DNA of 64,000 bases from Bradysia coprophila (Eukaryota > Arthropoda > Insecta > Diptera > Sciaridae). The position numbers and the translations under genes were made by a program. The notes under the pieces were generated by a model that was not told the origin of the DNA, searched no databases, and worked only from the letters and a program-made list of their open reading frames with translations. Each line of letters begins with the position of its first letter. The stretch's first letter is position 1. The stretch is from assembly GCF_014529535.1 (NCBI RefSeq), contig NW_023503653.1, positions 62,001 to 126,000 on the forward strand. The letters run 5' to 3'. This document shows positions 56,828 through 64,000 of this stretch, one piece after another.

Positions 56828-56973
56828 GGTTTGTTCCAAGGCCGTACGAATTGTCTCATTACTGTCAAACATCAATCGACATTTGTGTGTAAAATCACGT
56901 TATGTTTCTGTGTTTGAAATCGTTGTCATTTCTTGTTGTCAAAGTTCAGATTTACAGTTATTTGGAACAAACC
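56828..56973. mobile_element. GGTTTGTTCCAA MITE
   Basis: GGTTTGTTCCAAGG and TTGGAACAAACC bound 146 bp with TA on both sides. The same left end occurs at 63932, where the copy runs off the window. Confidence 0.8.
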
Positions 56974-58350
56974 TATAGTGAGCGAGTTGAAGATAGATCG
57001 GACAATCAGTCAAACCGAGTTTTAAGGTGGCCTCACAGTCGTCCGTTTTGCCTCCATGTACGTGACAGTTGTCTTATCAAACAATGTGCTCTATAGAGTG
57101 TTTAAGTGACAGAGATGGCTAAATAACAACCTATTGTTCCATCTCGGGTCTTCTGTCAGATTCTTTTGTATTATCGATGACAGCAGACCCCGCGTTGATT
57201 TTCCATCTAGCTCTACTTAAACACCGTATTGTATGAAATGCCAACTGTTATGAACACTGAGGAAAAACGGAATGACTGTAAATTCAGTCTTACGCTTTCA
57301 TCACCATCACTGATAAAAAATCTCAGTGACTTCCCACACCCCGCATTGTTAGCACACTCACATTTAACAGCAATTTGCGTTTGTAAACCCTCATCAGCTG
57401 AAAATTAAAAGAAAAATAAAACATTTATTTTAAGCACATCATCTAAATGTTCGATTGCGAATTTTGTTCAAATTGATAAAGTTATTACCAATTTGGTTTT
57501 GAAAAATTTCGCTACGAAAAAGTAAATGAAATAAAATTTGGTTTGATGAAAGTGTGTTGAAAGTGGAAAAAAATAAATAGAAAAGTAATCAGTGCCAGAA
57601 GCCATTGTTAAAATATTACAGAATTGTGTGAAATTCCTTTATTCCTTATTCTGAACGAAGTTTCGCGCCTTGCATGCAAAATTGTGTATAAGTTCAATAA
57701 ACACAGTGTTTTCTGGTGATTTTGTAAAACGGAATTATCCGTTGTGAAATTGAAACAGTTCCAGGGAATTGAATTATTTCCAATTTCTTTGCCAGCACGA
57801 ACGATTTTTTCTTTGTTGCGGAGAGCTGATTGTTGCTGATTGTATCATAGTTTCGCATGCATTGGAGCGTGTTTATCCACTATTTGTAGTGCGAATTGCT
57901 GGTTCTGTATACGTGCGTCTGTGGGTAAGTTCATACAGCTAATTCTTTAATTTTTTTGTTTTTAAATTTATCGGTCCACTGATTGTTGTTTCTCATAATT
58001 TGTTATAAATTTTTTCGTTTCTGATTTTTTCGGACCAATTGGTCAATGTTATTTGTTTACAAAATGCTACAGAACAAAAAAGTTCTCTTATCGATGATAC
58101 AGATTATCATGACAACATGTTCAATGCATAGATTACAAGTCACACACTTATTGAATAAGTCACTGTATTATTGGCCATTAGTACCTTCGAGTCCTGTTCA
58201 AGTGTCGTTCAAACGACTCGTTCTTAAATTTGTAAAGACACAAATTCAGACAACAACGAATTAGATGATATTTCTGTTGACACTAAGGGAATTGTCAAAG
58301 CAGCAATAACACAACAATTGTTTACAAAATTAGGAGGCCATTAGGAGGTA
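56974..58350. other. Long AT-rich stretch, possible non-coding leader exon
   Basis: No coding gene recognised. Sequence ending at about 57923 (GCGTCTGTGG) is followed by a good donor-like GTAAGTTC, so a non-coding first exon of a plus-strand gene is conceivable but unproven; no downstream exon was identified. Confidence 0.25.
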
Positions 58351-58631
58351 CAGTGTCCGCTTGCAAATTTCATTATTTTAGAATACAGTGTAATGAAATT
58401 TAGTTGCAGCACCCTGCACAAAATAAAAATGAAATTTTCGCCGTTGACACGAGCGATAAATTTCATTTTCGCAGGGCTTCGCAAGTCAAATACCTTACGT
58501 CATTGTTTGGAGATTGTTATTTTGCCACGAGGGATTACAGCCCTCGCCTTCGGCTCTGACTGCAAACCACCCTCTCGGCAAGATAAAAATCTTCAAACAA
58601 GGACGTAATGTACTATTGCAAGCGGACACTG
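58351..58631. mobile_element. CAGTGTCCGCTTGCAA MITE
   Basis: CAGTGTCCGCTTGCAA at 58351 is perfectly inverted at 58616-58631, with TA on both sides (58349-58350 and 58632-58633). The interior has ATTACAGCCCTCGCCTTCGG and further TTTCATT.TT pieces. It is non-coding. Confidence 0.88.
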
Positions 58632-58659
58632 TACGAGTTTTGGCCTCCATATTTCGTAA

Positions 58660-59846
58660 AAAAACGAGCCGTCAGAACAGTTTGCTGCGACTGAGCCCCG
58701 TACGAACCCGTACATCTACTGCGCACGTGACCCTAGTTCATCCGTCGCCCTACTTTGCCGTAAGTCCACTGCGCCCGTAAACGTCGGTTTGTACGTCTTA
58801 AAAATTGCGCATAGCGCAATTACGAAGCCCCGTACGACGTTCCTTTCAAACGTAACACAAATTTCAAATTGACCTACAATTTCCTCAGTCCTATATTAAC
58901 CTATATTTACCTATAAATAAACAATTTACTGATAAATATGCTAGTATATAGCTCAAAATAACTATCTATACCGTTATATAGCTCAATATAGCTGTATATA
59001 TTTATAAATAGATATCCATATTTGGGATCCTTGAAACACCAAACACACGTAACTATTCACTTACCACTAATCAGTGACTTTGTAAGTATCATTTTCACCG
59101 ATTTATATTGATTTTACGAAAATTCAAAATGGCGGCCGACGGCCATTTTGTTAGGAGGTGGAAAGTAGTACGGCTGCTTTACATTCGTTAGTACCTGTCA
59201 AACAAAAAAAAATTCATGAAATTCGGTCAAAGTTTACTCGAGATATTAATAAAAACACCACCTTCACTGTACTGCCGAGTAGCCGGATATGAGCTCACTC
59301 CAAGGGACCTAGCTCACGCTCCGGTCAACCTAATTTCATAAACTTTTTTTTCCCTGATTGGTACGGTCAATGCCTATCTAATAAAGCAAAATCCATCAAA
59401 ATCCGTGAAACTTTTGGCCAACCTACAATCAAAAACGGCTTGCCGCCCTGTACCTAGTTCACACCAAGGGGTCTAACTCACGAGTCGGTCATCCAATTTC
59501 CATAAACTTTTTTTTTCGTCGATAGGTATTGTAAATACCTTTCATTTGATGTATCACTTACCAGTGTAGCCTTTAAATGGCCAGAGAAATCTTTGGAAAA
59601 CGTTAAAGCACTTATGGGGCCCCAGCTCGGGAGAGGTCGACCCAAAATCGCCCATCTTCGAACTTAGCCTCACAATTTCAACTACCTTTCAGGGAAATTT
59701 TTTTTTTTTTGAAATAGGATTTGATTTACTCAATATATCGACGTGACAGACGGACAGACAAAATTTTTATTGCGGATTCGTCATCTATGAACAAAGGCAA
59801 ACACTATGCCCTTACCGCCTGCTTCGACTTCGTACGGGGCTAAAAA
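58660..59846. mobile_element. CCCCGTACGAAG-family element, copy 2
   Basis: Same terminal blocks and order as 3165-4250, ending CTTCGTACGGGGCTAAAAA. The core differs: an ATATAGCTCAATATAGC-type stretch (58900-59010) replaces the 145-bp array, with two diverged TTTCATAAACTTTTTTTT blocks. It is non-coding. Confidence 0.65.
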
Positions 59847-60489
59847 TGGTGTGATCATGTCCGGAGCGATAGCGGAGGACTTGATGCAGTCTAACTTCCA
59901 ATAAAAGAACGAAGAAAATTTTTTGAGACGCAGCCACTATAGGCGAGAATTCTACTTTCGCCAAATAGTCCAATATCGTAACCAAATTATTTTTTAAATA
60001 TTCTCACTTGAAATACAAAGAAAATGAGCTATCACACGCCTACCAAAGTGCTCGGGCTCGCTACAGTAAAAATACATGAAAAATGGCATTCTCCAAATAA
60101 TCAAAATCATTCAACTTACTCTGAACGTTTCTATCTGTCTATCGATGGTCGATCTCGGAAAATCCGCAGCCAATCTCCATGAAACTTTGCAGGAACCTTA
60201 GTCGGGCCATTAGAACTTAAGTTTCATATCATTATCCCAGGAAAAATCTGAATTTTGTGGAATTAATTAATTAATTTTTGGAACAATTTCTCTCATATAA
60301 AAATGTGCAGCCATTTTGTGATGATAGTGTTGTGATGATTGTTGTGAAGTTGGTGTGAGAGTAATGATCTACCATTTTAGCCTTAGCTCTTCTTGCTGGA
60401 AATGAGTTTATTGTTGGTTTCGGTAATTCACTATTGCATGTATCATATGAAAGTGATGCGTCGGGTAAGCTTTGGAATTTTTTTATTTA
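59847..60489. other. Stretch without a recognised gene
   Basis: No supported frame; sequence drifts into AT-rich filler. Confidence 0.4.
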
Positions 60490-60700
60490 CCCCCCACAGA
60501 AAGTTGTACTTGAACGACTTAGTACTTCATTTAATTTTTGTTTGACTTCGCCTTCGGCTCGGATATAAAGACTTTACACTTGTCAAAATAGGACTTTCCA
60601 GAATTCGTTCGTTGCTTCGTATCACAAACTTATCCCTACCTAATGTAATGAATTACTTCCGCCGCATGTAAAGTAATATTACTATTTCACGCTCATAAAT
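60490..60700. repeat. Dispersed repeat, second copy (see 20964)
   Basis: Its reverse complement matches 20964-21200 through GTGATACGA, TTTTGACAAGTGTA and TATCCGAGCCGAAGGCGAA in order. Confidence 0.65.
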
Positions 60701-61390
60701 GGCTCATTTTCCGAGGGTGCAAGAAAAAAAAGCAACACCGATTTGGACATAAATATTTCCCATGAAATCTCCTTTCTGCTTGACCTAAGAAAGATATCAA
60801 CTTAATAACGTGTAATAAGTGGACTGCCCACACAATATTTTTGTGATATAAAAACGTCACAGCAACGATGCCGTTTAAATATTTGGATAAGATAATAAAG
60901 TCTGAAAGCAGAATCTCTGCTGTTTTTCGTCTTATCACTCCGTTTTGTTTCGATTTCGAATATTTGACTCAGGTGTCCTATACTGAAATAGCGACTTTCG
61001 GCGGGTCTCTTGAGATAACGTAAAAGTAATAGATTGGGAATAGGTAGCACGTTTTGCTTCACCACTTCGGTGAAATTAAAATAATATTGAGCTTCAAAGT
61101 TCAATATTTAAAATAATTCGTTCTTGATTATCTCGTCAGGGTTGAGTAAATTTACTGTAGGATATGGGTAGACTAGACACTCAATTTCGTTTCTTAACTT
61201 GTCAACGCATTCAATACAAATGCAGTCATGAGAATAAAACAAATAATTTAGTTAAAGGGGGTTTACTTTCAACAGGAATATTGCACAAATAATTATTATT
61301 TCAATTGGTAGGCCTTTAAAAATCTCAATGGCCAGTTGGGTGGAAAATTTTCGAAAAAAAAAAAATCAAGAAAATCGAGTGAAGACTATA
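60701..61390. other. Intergenic stretch, no gene seen
   Basis: The overlapping minus frames 60693-61104 show no domain or splice support. Confidence 0.4.
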
Positions 61391-61578
61391 CAGTTAGAGA
61401 CAGTGAAATTTCAGCTGTTTTTCAGCTGATCCACACAAACAATCAGAACGTACGGTTTTACCACTACCACGTGCGTGCGTGCGTGTAGCAGCTTTAACCA
61501 TACCATTTGATTGTATGTGTGGATCAGCTGAAAAACATCTGAGGCAAATTCATGCTGAAATTTTACTGCCTCTGACTG
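61391..61578. mobile_element. CAGTTAGAGGCAG-family MITE, copy 2
   Basis: CAGTTAGAGACAGTGAAATT and the complement of ACTGCCTCTGACTG bound it, with TA on both sides. CAGCTGATCCACACA and TGTGTGGATCAGCTG form inner arms around a CGTGCGTGCGTGCGTG tract. It ends 196 bp before the amylase TATA box. Confidence 0.85.
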
Positions 61579-61774
61579 TACATTTAAAAATATTCATTTT
61601 TTTTTAAATTAAGAAGAATGGTCTTTCCAATGAAAGTGAGTAATGCTGCTGTGCCCCTGTTGTGTTCTATTTGCGTCTCAATTTATTATCAATTCCCTAA
61701 AACATTTTTTTGTAAAACTTTTTATCGCGAATCTTGAACGATTATGATTATCGCAAAAATACCACTTTGTCGCC

Positions 61775-61782
61775 TATAAAAG
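61775..61782 (+). promoter_or_regulatory. TATA box of the alpha-amylase gene
   Basis: TATAAAAG lies 52 bp before the start codon. An initiator-like GCAGTTAGT follows about 30 bp downstream (near 61803), giving a leader of about 24 nt, typical for insect amylase genes. Confidence 0.75.
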
Positions 61783-61826
61783 TTAAAGTGTACGATTGCA
61801 GGGCAGTTAGTTGTAGATGCTTCGCA

Positions 61827-63586
<1,760 letters not shown>

Positions 63587-64000
63587 AGCCATGTTTCGAA
63601 AAGTATTTTTGTTGAATAGATGATAGATGAATCAATTCGCGTTTTACTTTGTTTCGCATGACTTGCAAGCAATTTTCAAGCTGATCTACGAATTGATGTT
63701 AATCGTAGCCAAGGCCAAGGCCCTGTGTTATTACAATAGGGGAACGAGTCCATTGTCTTATTACAACTTTGTGTTATTTGTTACTGCCCTGACGATCACT
63801 GATGCTAGCCGACTATGGAATCAAAAGTCGGTCTATTCCCCATCTGTCAAAGGGACGTTTCAAACGTCAAACGAAAATAAATGTGTGTCACTTGTCACTT
63901 GATTGTTAATTTGTTCTCAATTACTGAAATAGGTTTGTTCCAAGGTTATTTCAAAATGTCAAATTTCATCTACAGAAGGTTAACCTCAACTTTCACGATG
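63587..64000. other. Amylase 3' flank and start of a MITE
   Basis: AATAAA occurs at about 63875. GGTTTGTTCCAAGG at 63932, preceded by TA, is the left end of the MITE family seen at 56828; its right end lies beyond the window. Confidence 0.6.

Overview
The window looks like insect nuclear DNA, most probably from a lower dipteran. This is inferred from the AT-rich base composition, introns mostly 50-90 bp long, an insect-type secreted alpha-amylase and a cysteine (not selenocysteine) glutathione peroxidase. No species can be named from the sequence alone. Roughly two thirds of the window is repeats.

Layout. 1-6.4 kb: two long-TIR DNA elements carrying tandem arrays, one with another element nested in it. 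6.4-11.9 kb: a 188-bp tandem repeat split by a 4.8-kb Helitron-like element that itself holds a 74-bp minisatellite of about 33 copies and a hAT-like MITE. 11.9-16.8 kb: a seven- or eight-exon coiled-coil gene (minus strand) whose introns carry foldback elements. 17.7-21 kb: a 5'-truncated LINE with an intact 1038-codon ORF2. 22.7-23.8 kb: a foldback element. 23.8-30.8 kb: a 176-bp satellite, 39 periods in perfect register. 31-36 kb: an FHIP2 (FAM160B1)-family gene, convergent with a PHGPx gene at 36.4-37.4 kb. 38.4-38.8 kb: a small coiled-coil gene. 39.5-41 kb: a second Helitron-like element. 41.3-42.6 kb: TMEM169-like. 42.8-45.4 kb: a MITE cluster. 45.9-46.4 kb: PAM16. 48.5-52 kb: RFC1. 53.4-54.4 kb: UNC-50. 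55-61.6 kb: several MITEs. 61.8-63.6 kb: alpha-amylase.

The host genes are unrelated housekeeping genes: clamp loading (RFC1), mitochondrial protein import (PAM16), Golgi/endosome traffic (FHIP2, UNC-50), lipid-peroxide defence (PHGPx) and digestion (amylase). They do not form a pathway. Exon models were joined by hand; every listed splice keeps frame and the total lengths are multiples of three.

No retroviral, LTR or capsid-bearing element, CRISPR array, rRNA or canonical tRNA was seen. The most interesting signals are structural: the satellite's perfect register with linked variants, a transposon insertion whose pre-insertion site can be read from the flanking tandem repeat, two related Helitron-like elements with different minisatellite cores, and a large palindrome carrying two inverted copies of a membrane-peptide ORF.
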